Positions 9,265-19,018 of a stretch of 64,000 nt of DNA are shown here, in pieces. The notes under the pieces were generated by a model that ran no database searches, was not told where the DNA came from, and saw nothing but the letters and a program-made list of their open reading frames with translations. The stretch lies in NCBI RefSeq assembly GCF_900112825.1, contig NZ_FONE01000011.1, positions 1-64,000 of the forward strand, written 5' to 3'. The position numbers and the translations under genes are program-made. Each line of letters begins with the position of its first letter. Position 1 is the stretch's first letter. Source of the stretch: Nitrosomonas sp. Nm166 (GTDB lineage Bacteria > Pseudomonadota > Gammaproteobacteria > Burkholderiales > Nitrosomonadaceae).

Positions 9265-9927
9265 ATGAGTTCAATCCAGCCGGCCAGTTCACAAACAGCC
9301 TCATCAGTAACAACAGGAATTACTACTAAAAAGAATGCTGAGAATCCCCAGGATCGCTTTCTAAAACTTTTAGTGACTCAGATGAAAAATCAAGATCCGC
9401 TTAAGCCGCTTGATAATGCAGAAGTGACGAGCCAATTGGCGCAAATCAGTACTGTATCCGGTATAGATAAATTGAATTCTACGCTGCAGCTTTTGACTTC
9501 TGATGTGGAGGACAGTCTTTCAGTGGAAGTAACCGGAATGATAGGGCGTAGCGCGTTTGTTCCAGGAGCAACGATCGAACTTGAAGGGAATTCTGCCGTG
9601 GTTGGGATTGAACTGGCGCAACCAGTGGATCAGCTTATGGTAACGATCATGGATAGCTCTGGTATTCCCGTTCGGCGTATAGAATTAGGTGCCCAACCAA
9701 CAGGTATCAATACGATTGCATGGGATGGCAAAACAGATAGTGGCACGGATGCAGCTGATGGGAACTACACTTTTGCTGTAAGCGCAAAACAGGGAGGAAA
9801 TGACATTAAAGTCAATACACTGTCATTGGGTGTAGTTAATAGTGTTTCACCGGGCGAGAATGGTGCACTTCTTGATATGGGTAAACTGGGCATTGTCAGT
9901 TTATCAGACATTAAACAGGTATTTTAA
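9265..9927 (+). CDS. flgD: Flagellar hook capping protein FlgD
   Basis: FlgD caps the growing hook and is needed for FlgE polymerisation. From ATG 9265 the protein is 220 residues. The N-terminal FLKLLVTQMKNQDPLKPLDN and AEVTSQLAQISTVSGIDKLN stretches are diagnostic, and a FlgD-Ig/tudor-like part follows (GINTIAWDGKTDSGTDAADG, NYTFAVSAKQGG). The AGGAG box at 9254-9258 is six bases from ATG 9265, which favours it over the in-frame GTG at 9262. Confidence 0.95.
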   Translation: MSSIQPASSQTASSVTTGITTKKNAENPQDRFLKLLVTQMKNQDPLKPLDNAEVTSQLAQISTVSGIDKLNSTLQLLTSDVEDSLSVEVTGMIGRSAFVPGATIELEGNSAVVGIELAQPVDQLMVTIMDSSGIPVRRIELGAQPTGINTIAWDGKTDSGTDAADGNYTFAVSAKQGGNDIKVNTLSLGVVNSVSPGENGALLDMGKLGIVSLSDIKQVF

Positions 9928-9940
9928 GCGGGAGATTATC

Positions 9941-11203
9941 ATGGGCTTTCAACATGGTTTAAGTGGATTGAGCGCAGCTTCGACAAATCTGGATGTCATC
10001 GGAAATAATATTGCCAATGCAAATACCGCTGGATTTAAACAATCCCAGGCTCAGTTTACCGATATTTTTGCAAATTCCTTGGGTGGATCAGGTTCATCCC
10101 AGATAGGTATCGGTTCCAGAATATCTACGATTGCGCAATCATTTAACCAAGGAAATATCTCACCAACCAGCAATCCATTGGATATTGCGATCAATGGCCA
10201 AGGTTTTTTCCGTATGAATGAAGGGGGGGTAATCAGCTATAGCAGAAATGGTCAATTCCGCGTTGATGGGAATGGTTTTCTTACCGATGCAAATGGAACA
10301 AATCTCACGGGCTATATGGCAGATGTGAATGGTGACATTGTAGCTAGCCAGCCGACCAATCTGAAATTGACCACTACTGATCTGCCTCCGCAAATTACCT
10401 CGACTTTCGAATGGGGTTTTAATCTGGATTCTCGTAAAGCACAGCCTGCTGTAGCTGCTTTCGATGCGACGAATGCTAACAGCTATACCAATACCTCATC
10501 GGGAACGATTATCGATAGCTTGGGCAATTCGCATATTTTTTCCATTTACTTCCAGAAATCGGCCACAGCCAATACCTGGAATACTTATGCAACTGTTGAT
10601 GGAGCAGTTGATGCTGCTGGTTTACCCATTGGAGTTACTTTGAATGGTGGTGCTTCAATGACTTTGACTTTTGATGGAACTGGCACATTAACTGCACCTG
10701 CAGCGCCTTTTAGTGTTTCAGTTGATTTAACAGCTATTGATCCGGCATTAGGCGCAATCTCCCCATTGAGTTTTGATTTGGATTTAACCAAGACTACCCA
10801 ATTTGGTTCTGATTTTGGCGTTAATTCGATTTCACAAGATGGTTACACTTCTGGTCGGCTGGCTGGTTTTACAACAGCGGCCAATGGTGTAATTCAAGGA
10901 AATTATAGCAATGGTCAAACCAGGGAACTGGGGCAAATTGTTTTGGCTAACTTTGTGAATCCGCAGGGATTAAGTCCTATTGGAGATGGTCATTGGGTAG
11001 AAACGCCCAGTTCTGGTCAGCCCTTGGTTGGACCACCAAAAAGTGGAACGCTGGGTGCACTTCAACCTTCTGCAATTGAAGATGCCAATGTTGACTTGAC
11101 TACTGAGCTGGTGAAAATGATTACTGCACAACGCATGTATCAGGCAAATGCCAAGTCCATTGAAACTCAGGATGCTGTATTACAAACATTGGTTAATCTT
11201 TAA
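9941..11203 (+). CDS. flgE: Flagellar hook protein FlgE
   Basis: FlgE polymerises into the flexible hook. From ATG 9941, preceded by GGGAG, the protein is 420 residues. The start MGFQHGLSGLSAASTNLDVI and motif GNNIANANTAGFKQSQAQF are typical. The variable middle holds Ser/Thr/Ala-rich hook domains (about residues 145-330), and the end EDANVDLTTELVKMITAQRM then YQANAKSIETQDAVLQTL is the conserved D0 helix. A longer frame from 9842 overlaps flgD and has no family support. Confidence 0.96.
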   Translation: MGFQHGLSGLSAASTNLDVIGNNIANANTAGFKQSQAQFTDIFANSLGGSGSSQIGIGSRISTIAQSFNQGNISPTSNPLDIAINGQGFFRMNEGGVISYSRNGQFRVDGNGFLTDANGTNLTGYMADVNGDIVASQPTNLKLTTTDLPPQITSTFEWGFNLDSRKAQPAVAAFDATNANSYTNTSSGTIIDSLGNSHIFSIYFQKSATANTWNTYATVDGAVDAAGLPIGVTLNGGASMTLTFDGTGTLTAPAAPFSVSVDLTAIDPALGAISPLSFDLDLTKTTQFGSDFGVNSISQDGYTSGRLAGFTTAANGVIQGNYSNGQTRELGQIVLANFVNPQGLSPIGDGHWVETPSSGQPLVGPPKSGTLGALQPSAIEDANVDLTTELVKMITAQRMYQANAKSIETQDAVLQTLVNL

Positions 11204-11221
11204 TTTCTTGATTGAGAGCGC

Positions 11222-11968
11222 ATGGACCGACTCATCTATACCTCTATGACCGGAGCAAATCACACATTAAACCAGCAGGCGACGGCTGCACATAACCTTG
11301 CGAATGCTGGAACGACTGGCTATCGCGCCGAGAACAATGCATTCCGTGCGGTACCAATATTTGGTGATGGGCTACCCACACGGGCCTTTGTTGTCGATTC
11401 AACAACCCATGCAGATTTTACCCCAGGCTTGCTAGAAACCACCGGTAGAGATCTGGATGTAGCAATTAAGGGCCCTGGTTGGATTACGGTGCAGCTGGAT
11501 AATGGCGAAGAGGCTTATACCCGCAATGGTAGTTTGCAAGTTAGCCCTAATGGTATTTTGCTTACACACAACGGCCTTAAAGTGAAAAGTGACAGAGGGG
11601 GCATTATTACAGTTCCGCCGGAAACCCGTATCACAATTGGTGCCGATGGCACCGTATCGTCTGTTCCCATTAACCCGCAACCCAATACAGTTGCTCTGGT
11701 GGGACGCATTAAACTGGTTAATCCACCAGAAAATAACCTTGTTAAGGGCACCGATGGTTTATTTCGTCTTAAGGATGGAGAGGAAGCACAGGTAGATATC
11801 AAGGTCAGACTTGTAGATGGGACATTGGAAGGCAGCAATGTGAATGTTGTGCATGAGATGGTCAGCATGATAGCGCTTGCCCGTCAATTTGATATGCAAA
11901 TGAAAATGCTTGAAAGCGCACAGCGCAATGCTGAACAAGCGAGTGAAATCATGGTGCTGAGAGTTTAA
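11222..11968 (+). CDS. flgF: Flagellar proximal rod protein FlgF
   Basis: FlgF is a rod protein of the flagellar basal body. The 248-residue protein starts [20 protein letters not shown] followed by [18 protein letters not shown], and contains the FlgE/F/G core [20 protein letters not shown] and [12 protein letters not shown]. The C-terminus [20 protein letters not shown] is the shared rod helix. It lies between flgE and flgG with short gaps, consistent with one long flg transcript. Confidence 0.95.
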   Translation: MDRLIYTSMTGANHTLNQQATAAHNLANAGTTGYRAENNAFRAVPIFGDGLPTRAFVVDSTTHADFTPGLLETTGRDLDVAIKGPGWITVQLDNGEEAYTRNGSLQVSPNGILLTHNGLKVKSDRGGIITVPPETRITIGADGTVSSVPINPQPNTVALVGRIKLVNPPENNLVKGTDGLFRLKDGEEAQVDIKVRLVDGTLEGSNVNVVHEMVSMIALARQFDMQMKMLESAQRNAEQASEIMVLRV

Positions 11969-11997
11969 CCAGACAAAAATTTAAGAGGTCAATTGCA

Positions 11998-12780
11998 ATG
12001 ATACGTTCCTTATGGATTTCAAAAACCGGTCTTGATGCACAGCAAACCAAGATGGATGTGATCGCCAATAACTTAGCGAACGTCAGCACTAACGGATTTA
12101 AGCGTGCGCGCGCAGTCTTTGAAGATTTGCTGTATCAAACGATGCGCCAACCTGGTGCGCAATCTTCGCAGCAAACTCAATTACCTTCCGGCTTACAGCT
12201 AGGTACAGGCGTCAAGCCGGTGGCGACAGAAAGCATATTTACCCAGGGCGGATTGCAGCAGACGGATAATCAACGAGATGTCGCCATTCGGGGTGTGGGT
12301 TTTTTTCAGGTCTTATTACCTGATGGTACAATCGCTTACACACGTGATGGCGCATTTCAATCCGATCTCAATGGTCAGCTTGTAACATCCAGTGGATACG
12401 CAGTACAGCCAGCGATTACTGTGCCTCCGAACGCACTGAGCATCACCGTTGCACGTGATGGAACAGTATCTGCTACAGTGCCCGGATCTGTTGCGCCTAT
12501 CCAAGTCGGCAATATTCAGTTAGCCAGTTTTATTAATCCTGCAGGATTACAGAAGATGGGTGAAAATCTGTATATGGAAACGGCATCCAGTGGCACACCG
12601 AATCAAAATGCGCCTGGTACCAATGGATTAGGGCTGCTGGAACAAAATTTTGTTGAGACTTCAAATGTAAATGTTGTTGAAGAATTGGTCAGCATGATTC
12701 AAACCCAGCGTGCTTACGAGATGAATTCCAAGTCAATTGAAGCTTCTGATCAAATGCTGCAAAGATTGGCTCAGCTATGA
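11998..12780 (+). CDS. flgG: Flagellar distal rod protein FlgG
   Basis: FlgG makes the distal rod. The 260-residue protein is the standard length and starts [20 protein letters not shown], then [20 protein letters not shown] and the rod-specific [20 protein letters not shown] stretch found only in FlgG. The C-terminal helix is [20 protein letters not shown]. The ribosome site AAGAGG lies eight bases upstream of the ATG. Confidence 0.97.
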   Translation: MIRSLWISKTGLDAQQTKMDVIANNLANVSTNGFKRARAVFEDLLYQTMRQPGAQSSQQTQLPSGLQLGTGVKPVATESIFTQGGLQQTDNQRDVAIRGVGFFQVLLPDGTIAYTRDGAFQSDLNGQLVTSSGYAVQPAITVPPNALSITVARDGTVSATVPGSVAPIQVGNIQLASFINPAGLQKMGENLYMETASSGTPNQNAPGTNGLGLLEQNFVETSNVNVVEELVSMIQTQRAYEMNSKSIEASDQMLQRLAQL

Positions 12781-12805
12781 TCTGGCCACAATCTGAGGTA
12801 ATGTG

Positions 12806-13525
12806 ATGGCAAGTATCAGCCTAATAAAACCAAATCAGGACTTGTGCATAATAGGTATATGGATACTTGTTTTAGTAGTATCAGGTTGTGCTATGACACC
12901 GTCAACAGTTACCTATCAACCCAATACAGTACGGCCACCTTATCATACCAAGGCAATAGCTCAACCGAATGGAGCAATCTTCCAGGCAATTAACAGTACA
13001 ACGGGCGGAGTTCGCTATACGCCCTTATTTGAAGATCGGCGGGCACGCAGTGTAGGGGATACCATCATCGTGACCTTGAGAGAAAAAACCAACGCCAGCA
13101 AGAGCTCTGGAAGTAATGTTGATCGATCTGGAGGTATCGATTTTTCAGTACCTAATTTCTTGGGTGTTCCCTTAAGCCTGCTACAGAAAAATGCAACCAT
13201 TGAAGCAAATTCTAATAACAGATTCGATGGAAGTGGTGCTAGTTCGAGTAAAAATGATTTTAATGGCACGATTACAGTGACAGTTATAGAGGCATTGCCC
13301 AACGGAAATCTGGTTGTGAGTGGAGAAAAACAAATAGGCATTAATCAGGGGCAAGAGTTTATAAGGCTTTCAGGTGTTGTGAATCCGATCCATATCATTG
13401 GAAATACAATTTCTTCCATTCAGATTGCGGATGCACGTATTGAATATCGGGCCAGTGGGTATATTGATGAAGCACAAACGATGGGTTGGTTGTCACGTTT
13501 TTTTCTCACAGTTTCACCTTTCTAG
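12806..13525 (+). CDS. flgH: Flagellar L-ring lipoprotein FlgH
   Basis: FlgH forms the outer-membrane L ring around the rod. From ATG 12806 the protein is 239 residues. Its N-terminus has a hydrophobic helix and a lipobox VVSGCA, so Cys is lipidated. Family segments are [20 protein letters not shown], the [20 protein letters not shown] stretch and [20 protein letters not shown]. The end [15 protein letters not shown] matches the usual C-terminus. The GAGGTA box at 12795-12800 supports ATG 12806 rather than the GTG at 12803. Confidence 0.96.
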   Translation: MASISLIKPNQDLCIIGIWILVLVVSGCAMTPSTVTYQPNTVRPPYHTKAIAQPNGAIFQAINSTTGGVRYTPLFEDRRARSVGDTIIVTLREKTNASKSSGSNVDRSGGIDFSVPNFLGVPLSLLQKNATIEANSNNRFDGSGASSSKNDFNGTITVTVIEALPNGNLVVSGEKQIGINQGQEFIRLSGVVNPIHIIGNTISSIQIADARIEYRASGYIDEAQTMGWLSRFFLTVSPF

Positions 13526-13567
13526 AAAGTTAAATACACGAAAGACTATCAGTCTAGAGATAACAAG

Positions 13568-14680
13568 ATGGCGAAAATACAGAGCATCATCATTTATTTT
13601 TTTCTTCTGATTAGCTTCTTTCTGCCTGGCTTAAGCAGCGCTGATCGCATTAAAGATTTAGCATCCATTCAGGGAGTGCGTAACAATCAATTAGTAGGGT
13701 ATGGATTGGTGGTGGGATTGGATGGCAGTGGTGATATGACTACCCAAACACCCTTTACCGTACAAAGTATCATTAATATGCTCGGTCAGCTGGGGGTTAA
13801 TTTGCCCCCCGGTATTAATTTACAGTTACGTAATGTCGCCGCCGTAATGGTCACAGCTACATTACCTCCATTCACCAAACCTGGTCAGCAAATTGATGTC
13901 ACCGTGTCTTCCCTAGGCAATGCGAAAAGTCTGCGTGGTGGAACCCTGTTGATGACTCCGCTTAAAGGCGCTGATAACCAGGTATATGCGATGGCTCAAG
14001 GAAATGTTTTAGTAGGGGGGATTGGCGCTGCTGCCGGGGGTAGCAGTGTGCAAATCAATCATCTCAATGTGGGACGCATCACAGGGGGTGGCTTGGTAGA
14101 GCGAGAGATTCTTACCGCAATTGGACAGGGCGATTATATTAATCTTGAACTCAATTCAACCGATTTTACGACGGTTCAGCGTATTGTTAGTGCAATTAAT
14201 GGGATCTATCCTTCAGCGGCAACGGCTGTAGATGGTCGAATGATTCAGGTCAGGGCTCCTTCTGATAATAATCAGCGTGTGATGTTCATTTCTCAGATTG
14301 AGAGTATGGATGTAACCCCTGCAAAAGCGCCTGCCAAGGTGATTGTTAATTCACGCACGGGTTCAGTAGTGATGAATCAAGCGGTAACACTTGAAACCAG
14401 TGCTGTCGCACATGGTAATTTATCGATCATTATCAATACTGAGCCTGTCATCAGTCAGCCCGGCCCATTTGGGCAGCGGGGCGAAACAGTAGTTACGCAA
14501 CGGTCTCAGGTTGAGATACGTACTGAAGAAGGGAATTTGATGCTACTACCCAATGGCGCAGATCTGGGTGAAGTAGTGAAGGCATTGACAGCGATTGGTG
14601 CGACAACGCAAGACCTGTTAGCCATATTGCAGGCTCTGAAAGCAGCCGGCTCATTGCGAGCAGACCTAGAGATTATTTAA
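13568..14680 (+). CDS. flgI: Flagellar P-ring protein FlgI
   Basis: FlgI forms the periplasmic P ring with help from FlgA. The 370-residue protein has a Sec signal peptide (hydrophobic segment to about residue 25, then [20 protein letters not shown]) and the hallmark [20 protein letters not shown]. Further conserved parts are [31 protein letters not shown] and the C-terminal [20 protein letters not shown]. It lies 42 bases after flgH and 30 before flgJ. Confidence 0.97.
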   Translation: MAKIQSIIIYFFLLISFFLPGLSSADRIKDLASIQGVRNNQLVGYGLVVGLDGSGDMTTQTPFTVQSIINMLGQLGVNLPPGINLQLRNVAAVMVTATLPPFTKPGQQIDVTVSSLGNAKSLRGGTLLMTPLKGADNQVYAMAQGNVLVGGIGAAAGGSSVQINHLNVGRITGGGLVEREILTAIGQGDYINLELNSTDFTTVQRIVSAINGIYPSAATAVDGRMIQVRAPSDNNQRVMFISQIESMDVTPAKAPAKVIVNSRTGSVVMNQAVTLETSAVAHGNLSIIINTEPVISQPGPFGQRGETVVTQRSQVEIRTEEGNLMLLPNGADLGEVVKALTAIGATTQDLLAILQALKAAGSLRADLEII

Positions 14681-14710
14681 TTTTAATTATTCGGGATAGG
14701 GATAGAAAAT

Positions 14711-15721
14711 ATGATGATCTCGCCAGATACTTCAAGTAAGCTTGCAATCGATGCGAAGAGCATTGATGATCTGCATTTAATGGCCAAACAGAATCCAGAT
14801 CAAGCTTTGCAAAAGGCAGCGCAGCAGTTTGAAGCCTTGTTTATGCAAATGTTACTTAAAAGTATGCGCGAGGCTACCCCTAAAGATGGATTATTCGATA
14901 GTCAACAAACCCAGTTTTTTACCCAGATGTATGATCAGCAATTGGCCCAACATGTATCAACGAAGGGGATTGGCATTGCAGACATGATGGTGCAGCAATT
15001 AAGTCGAGCTAATAATTCCATGGTACCCAGGACCTCTATGAGTCATACCGATGCCGTTCTATCTGCTATCCAATCCATTCATCCTTCATCGTTAGTTGTC
15101 AATGGACACCCAAATGACCGATCAGGACAGTTGTGGCCTAATTCTCAAACGTTGTCCAACACAGCTGTTTTACCCGAGAAAACGAATTTTCCCGCTGAGG
15201 AATCTGTCGCAAGTACTCATACCGAAGCGCATTTAAAAAAATTACCCAATCATACAGCGGATTTCATCGATAAACTTTTGCCACATGCAAAAGTGGTATC
15301 ACAGTCAACCGGTATTCCTTCTCATTTCATGCTGGCGCAGGCTGCCCTGGAGAGCGGATGGGGTAAACATGAGATTCGTCGTGCAGATAACAGCCCCAGC
15401 TACAATTTATTTGGCATTAAAGCAGGCGCAAACTGGAAAGGAGAAGTTATCGAGATGGTAACTACCGAATACGTTCATGGTGTACCGCAGAAAATGGTCG
15501 AGAAATTCAGAGCGTATCACTCCTATGCGGAAGGATTTAATGATTATGCCAAACTGTTATTAGATAATCCGCGCTATGCAAAAGTCCTGAAATCTACTGA
15601 TGCTGCAACATTTGCCAATGGTCTGCAACGTGCCGGATATGCGACTGATCCGTCGTATGCTGATAAGCTTATTCGAATACTCAACAGTGAGACCTTATTG
15701 CAAAGCCGAGAGTTAATTTAA
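14711..15721 (+). CDS. flgJ: Flagellar rod-assembly peptidoglycan hydrolase FlgJ
   Basis: FlgJ is a two-domain protein that caps the rod and opens peptidoglycan for it. The 336-residue protein has the N-terminal rod-binding domain (KAAQQFEALFMQMLLKSMRE and GIGIADMMVQQLSR), a low-complexity linker at about residues 100-180, and a C-terminal glucosaminidase domain. In the latter, FMLAQAALESGWGKHEIRR has the predicted catalytic Glu and SYNLFGIKAGANWKGEV follows. The dual-domain form is the one seen in beta- and gammaproteobacteria. ATG 14711 and 14714 are both behind an AGGGAT box. Confidence 0.96.
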   Translation: MMISPDTSSKLAIDAKSIDDLHLMAKQNPDQALQKAAQQFEALFMQMLLKSMREATPKDGLFDSQQTQFFTQMYDQQLAQHVSTKGIGIADMMVQQLSRANNSMVPRTSMSHTDAVLSAIQSIHPSSLVVNGHPNDRSGQLWPNSQTLSNTAVLPEKTNFPAEESVASTHTEAHLKKLPNHTADFIDKLLPHAKVVSQSTGIPSHFMLAQAALESGWGKHEIRRADNSPSYNLFGIKAGANWKGEVIEMVTTEYVHGVPQKMVEKFRAYHSYAEGFNDYAKLLLDNPRYAKVLKSTDAATFANGLQRAGYATDPSYADKLIRILNSETLLQSRELI

Positions 15722-15735
15722 ATGCGAAAACTTTA

Positions 15736-15762
15736 TTAATTCCTTTATCGATTTGCCGATAT
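15736..15762 (+). promoter_or_regulatory. Possible sigma-28 promoter ahead of flgK
   Basis: GCCGATAT at 15755-15762 differs from the FliA -10 consensus in one base; the -35 position eleven bases upstream reads TTAATTCC and is weak. It lies 45 bases ahead of flgK, in the 86-base gap after flgJ that is the largest within the flgB-L run. Class-three control of flgKL by FliA is common, so a promoter here is plausible. Confidence 0.4.
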
Positions 15763-15807
15763 AACCTAACCACTTAAGTTTTTAAATACCAAGACTTAAT
15801 TAAAAGC

Positions 15808-17724
15808 ATGGGAAATAGTATCCTTGATATCGGAGTGACTGGCTTATTAACCGCACAAAACCAGCTACAGACGACAAGCCATAATATCAGCAATGCAGAT
15901 ACACCTGGTTTTAAACGCCAGCAGGTGGTTCTCAGCACGAATATTCCACAATCATCAGGTACCGGATTTGTTGGGCGTGGCGTTCAGTCGACAACAGTAC
16001 AGCGCATATATAATCAATTTCTTGTGAGTCAGTCTTTACAAGTTCAAACCCAAAGCCAATCACTGGATAACTACTATGCACAAATAAAACAGTTGGATAA
16101 CATGTTTGCTGAGGCCACTTCCGGTCTTTCTCCAACCCTGCAGAACTTCTTTAGTGCTATCCAAGATGTAACCATCCATCCTTCCGTCATTCCGTCACGC
16201 CAGGCTATGTTGAGTAATGCTGAGGCACTTGTGGCACGCTTCCAGAGCATGGATCAGCGTATGTCTCAAATTAGAGAGGGTATCAATACTCAAATTAGCA
16301 GCAGTATTGCTGAGATAAATTCTTTAGCCGATCAAGTAGCAGAACTCAATCATCAGATCCTGTTAGCTGAAGGTGCTGCTGCCGGACAACCTGCAAATGA
16401 TATGCTGGATCAACGGGATGAGCTTATTAATCATTTAAGTAAATTAATTAATACCGATACAGTAAGACAAAGTGATGGTACTGTGAATGTATATGTCGGC
16501 AATGGTCAGGCATTGGTTGTAGGTACTCAAGCACTGTCATTACAAGCGACCACCTCTCCTGATAATCCTGATAATGTGGTAGTGGGCTTAATGAGCGGAG
16601 GGAATACTATCCAATTACCTGAAAATCAGATTACCGGAGGGGCTTTGGGAGGTATTCTGTCTTTTCGTAGCGTTACTTTGGATAGTGCACAAAATGCACT
16701 GGGAAGAATCGCAATAACGCTGGCACAAACTTTTAATGAGCAGCATCAATTGGGGTTGGATCTGAATGGAAATATGGGAGAAGAATTTTTCACGGTATCT
16801 CCACCCAAAGTAACTTCTGCATTAACTAACGATGCGGCTTCTAATATTACGGTAGGAATAAGTGATTTTGGTGTTTTGACAACCAGTAATTATCAATTTT
16901 CCTATGATGGCACAAACTATACACTCACAAGACTATCTGATAATAGTTCGATCAGTACATTGATAGTTCCATCCGGAGCAACACCCCTAACACTGGATGG
17001 GGTATCTGTGACGGGAGCAACTATTCTTTCCAATGAACGGTTTCTTATTCAGCCCGCTATTAATGGTGCGAAGAATATAGCGGTAAACATTACTGATGCT
17101 ACCAAGATTGCCGCAGCAGGTCCTAATCGTACCGGTGCGGCATTATCGAATACCGGTACTGGAACAATCAGTGCTGGAACCGTAAATCCATTGCCTCTTG
17201 ACCCTAATCTTCAGCAACCGCTCACCATCACATTTCATGCACCGTATGATGGGCAATATGATATGACGGGGATTGGTACCGGCTTGCCGGCTACTAATCA
17301 AGTTTATACAGCAGGAGCTGATATTAGTTTTAACGGTTATACCTTTCAAATCAATGGCAATCCAGCAGCAGGAGATATTTTTACTGTGACTCCCAATAAT
17401 AACGGATCTGCTGATAATCGAAATGCGTTGTTACTGGGTGTGTTACAGACAACAAGCATCTTGGAGAATGGCTCAGCAACCTATCAGTCAGCTTACGGGC
17501 AGCTTGTCAGTCAAATTGGTAATAAAACGCGCGAACTGGAAGTCACTAGCAAAGCTCAGGCTAATTTACTTGCACAGACTGAGAAATCAATACAATCCGT
17601 ATCGGGTGTCAATCTCGATGAAGAAGCCGCTAATTTATTACGCTTCCAACACGCTTTTCAGGCTTCCAGTAAAGTCATTGAAATCAGTAATACGTTGTTT
17701 GATTCAATTCTTCGAATTGGATGA
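15808..17724 (+). CDS. flgK: Flagellar hook-associated protein 1 FlgK
   Basis: FlgK is the first hook-filament junction protein. The 638-residue protein starts with the D0/D1 signature GVTGLLTAQNQLQTTSHNIS followed by NADTPGFKRQQVVLST, has the helical segment INTQISSSIAEINSLADQVA then ELNHQILLAEG at about residues 155-190, and ends GVNLDEEAANLLRFQHAFQA then SSKVIEISNTLFDSILRI. The Thr/Asn/Gly-rich middle (residues 330-560) is variable between species. flgL follows after 22 bases. A module near residues 505-535 resembles one in FlgL. Confidence 0.96.
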   Translation: MGNSILDIGVTGLLTAQNQLQTTSHNISNADTPGFKRQQVVLSTNIPQSSGTGFVGRGVQSTTVQRIYNQFLVSQSLQVQTQSQSLDNYYAQIKQLDNMFAEATSGLSPTLQNFFSAIQDVTIHPSVIPSRQAMLSNAEALVARFQSMDQRMSQIREGINTQISSSIAEINSLADQVAELNHQILLAEGAAAGQPANDMLDQRDELINHLSKLINTDTVRQSDGTVNVYVGNGQALVVGTQALSLQATTSPDNPDNVVVGLMSGGNTIQLPENQITGGALGGILSFRSVTLDSAQNALGRIAITLAQTFNEQHQLGLDLNGNMGEEFFTVSPPKVTSALTNDAASNITVGISDFGVLTTSNYQFSYDGTNYTLTRLSDNSSISTLIVPSGATPLTLDGVSVTGATILSNERFLIQPAINGAKNIAVNITDATKIAAAGPNRTGAALSNTGTGTISAGTVNPLPLDPNLQQPLTITFHAPYDGQYDMTGIGTGLPATNQVYTAGADISFNGYTFQINGNPAAGDIFTVTPNNNGSADNRNALLLGVLQTTSILENGSATYQSAYGQLVSQIGNKTRELEVTSKAQANLLAQTEKSIQSVSGVNLDEEAANLLRFQHAFQASSKVIEISNTLFDSILRIG

Positions 17725-17746
17725 AAATATTTAGATTAAGGATAGC

Positions 17747-18958
17747 ATGATGCGTATTAGTAGCAATACAATCTATGAAGTAGGGACTCACTTAATGCTC
17801 CAACAACAAGAAGCGTTAATTAAGACACAGCAACAACTTTCCACCGGTAGGCGTATCCTGACACCTTCAGATGATCCAATTTCTGCTGCGCAAGTGTTAA
17901 ACATCACACAATCAGCATCACTCAACCAGCAATATTCGATAAATCGTATCAGCGCAAATTCTGCTCTGGGACTGGAAGAAAATGTATTGAAGAATGTAAC
18001 GTTACTACTTCAGGATGTGCATGAAGCAACAGTTCATGCTGGGAGTGCGACACTGACTGATGCTGACAGAAAGATTCTGGCTACAGAATTGCGCAGTCAA
18101 TTAGAATCTCTGGTTGGTCTTGCCAATACTACGGATGAAAAAGGGCAATTTCTGTTTTCGGGATATCAGGCAAATACAAAACCCTTTGTTCAGGCTGGGT
18201 TAAATGTGCAATATATGGGAGATCAAGGACAGAGATTGAATCAAGTAGGTCCGTCACGCCAGCTTGCTGTCAGTGATACAGGCACAGATATTTTTGAGCG
18301 TATTAAAAATGGAAATGGGGTTTTTATAACAGCAGCTGATCCATTGAATACTGGTACAGGTATTATTGATGTGGGATCAGTTATTACGCCTACCAGCTTA
18401 ACTGGTGATAATTATGAAATAAGCTTTACAGTGACTGCTGGTGTGACAATTTACGATATTGTTAATACCACAACAGGTTTGCCAGTTTCATTAGGTAATG
18501 CTTATGTCAATAACAATACGATCAGTTTTGACGGGATGCAGTTGAGTATTAAAGGCGATCCTGCGAATGGAGACAAATTTACGGTCTCTCCAAGCACTAA
18601 TCAGAGTATTTTTGAAACAGTAGGTAATTTGATTACGGTACTTGAGACTCCTTCCAGTGGCCAGCCTGGAGGTACCCGACTTGCAAATATTATCAGTTCA
18701 ACATTACAAAATATTGACAACAGCTTGGAGCATGTACTTGCGAAACAATCTTCTATTGGTGCTCGGCTTCAGGAAATCGATACCTTGGAAAATATTGGCA
18801 GCGATCAGAACATCCAGTTTGAGCAATCACTTTCACACCTGCAAGATGTCGATTTCGCGAAAGCAATTTCTGATTTGCAGCGGCAACAGTTATATTTGCA
18901 GGCAGCACAGCAATCCTATATCAAGATTTCTAGTTTGACCCTATTCGATTTCATCTGA
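17747..18958 (+). CDS. flgL: Flagellar hook-associated protein 3 FlgL
   Basis: FlgL is the second hook-filament junction protein, related to flagellin. The 403-residue protein starts MMRISSNTIYEVGTHLMLQQ with TQQQLSTGRRILTPSDDPIS after it, typical of the family, and ends in the flagellin-like C-terminal helix LSHLQDVDFAKAISDLQRQQ. The central insert (about residues 200-290) is a beta-rich domain. AAGGA lies just ahead of the ATG pair at 17747/17750. It is the last gene of the flg run; its stop is only 60 bases from the convergent purD end. Confidence 0.96.
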   Translation: MMRISSNTIYEVGTHLMLQQQEALIKTQQQLSTGRRILTPSDDPISAAQVLNITQSASLNQQYSINRISANSALGLEENVLKNVTLLLQDVHEATVHAGSATLTDADRKILATELRSQLESLVGLANTTDEKGQFLFSGYQANTKPFVQAGLNVQYMGDQGQRLNQVGPSRQLAVSDTGTDIFERIKNGNGVFITAADPLNTGTGIIDVGSVITPTSLTGDNYEISFTVTAGVTIYDIVNTTTGLPVSLGNAYVNNNTISFDGMQLSIKGDPANGDKFTVSPSTNQSIFETVGNLITVLETPSSGQPGGTRLANIISSTLQNIDNSLEHVLAKQSSIGARLQEIDTLENIGSDQNIQFEQSLSHLQDVDFAKAISDLQRQQLYLQAAQQSYIKISSLTLFDFI

Positions 18959-19018
18959 TTCTTAACAATCAGTGAACAATGATTATCTTAAAGTTTAGAA
19001 AATTAACTCTCAAAACGA

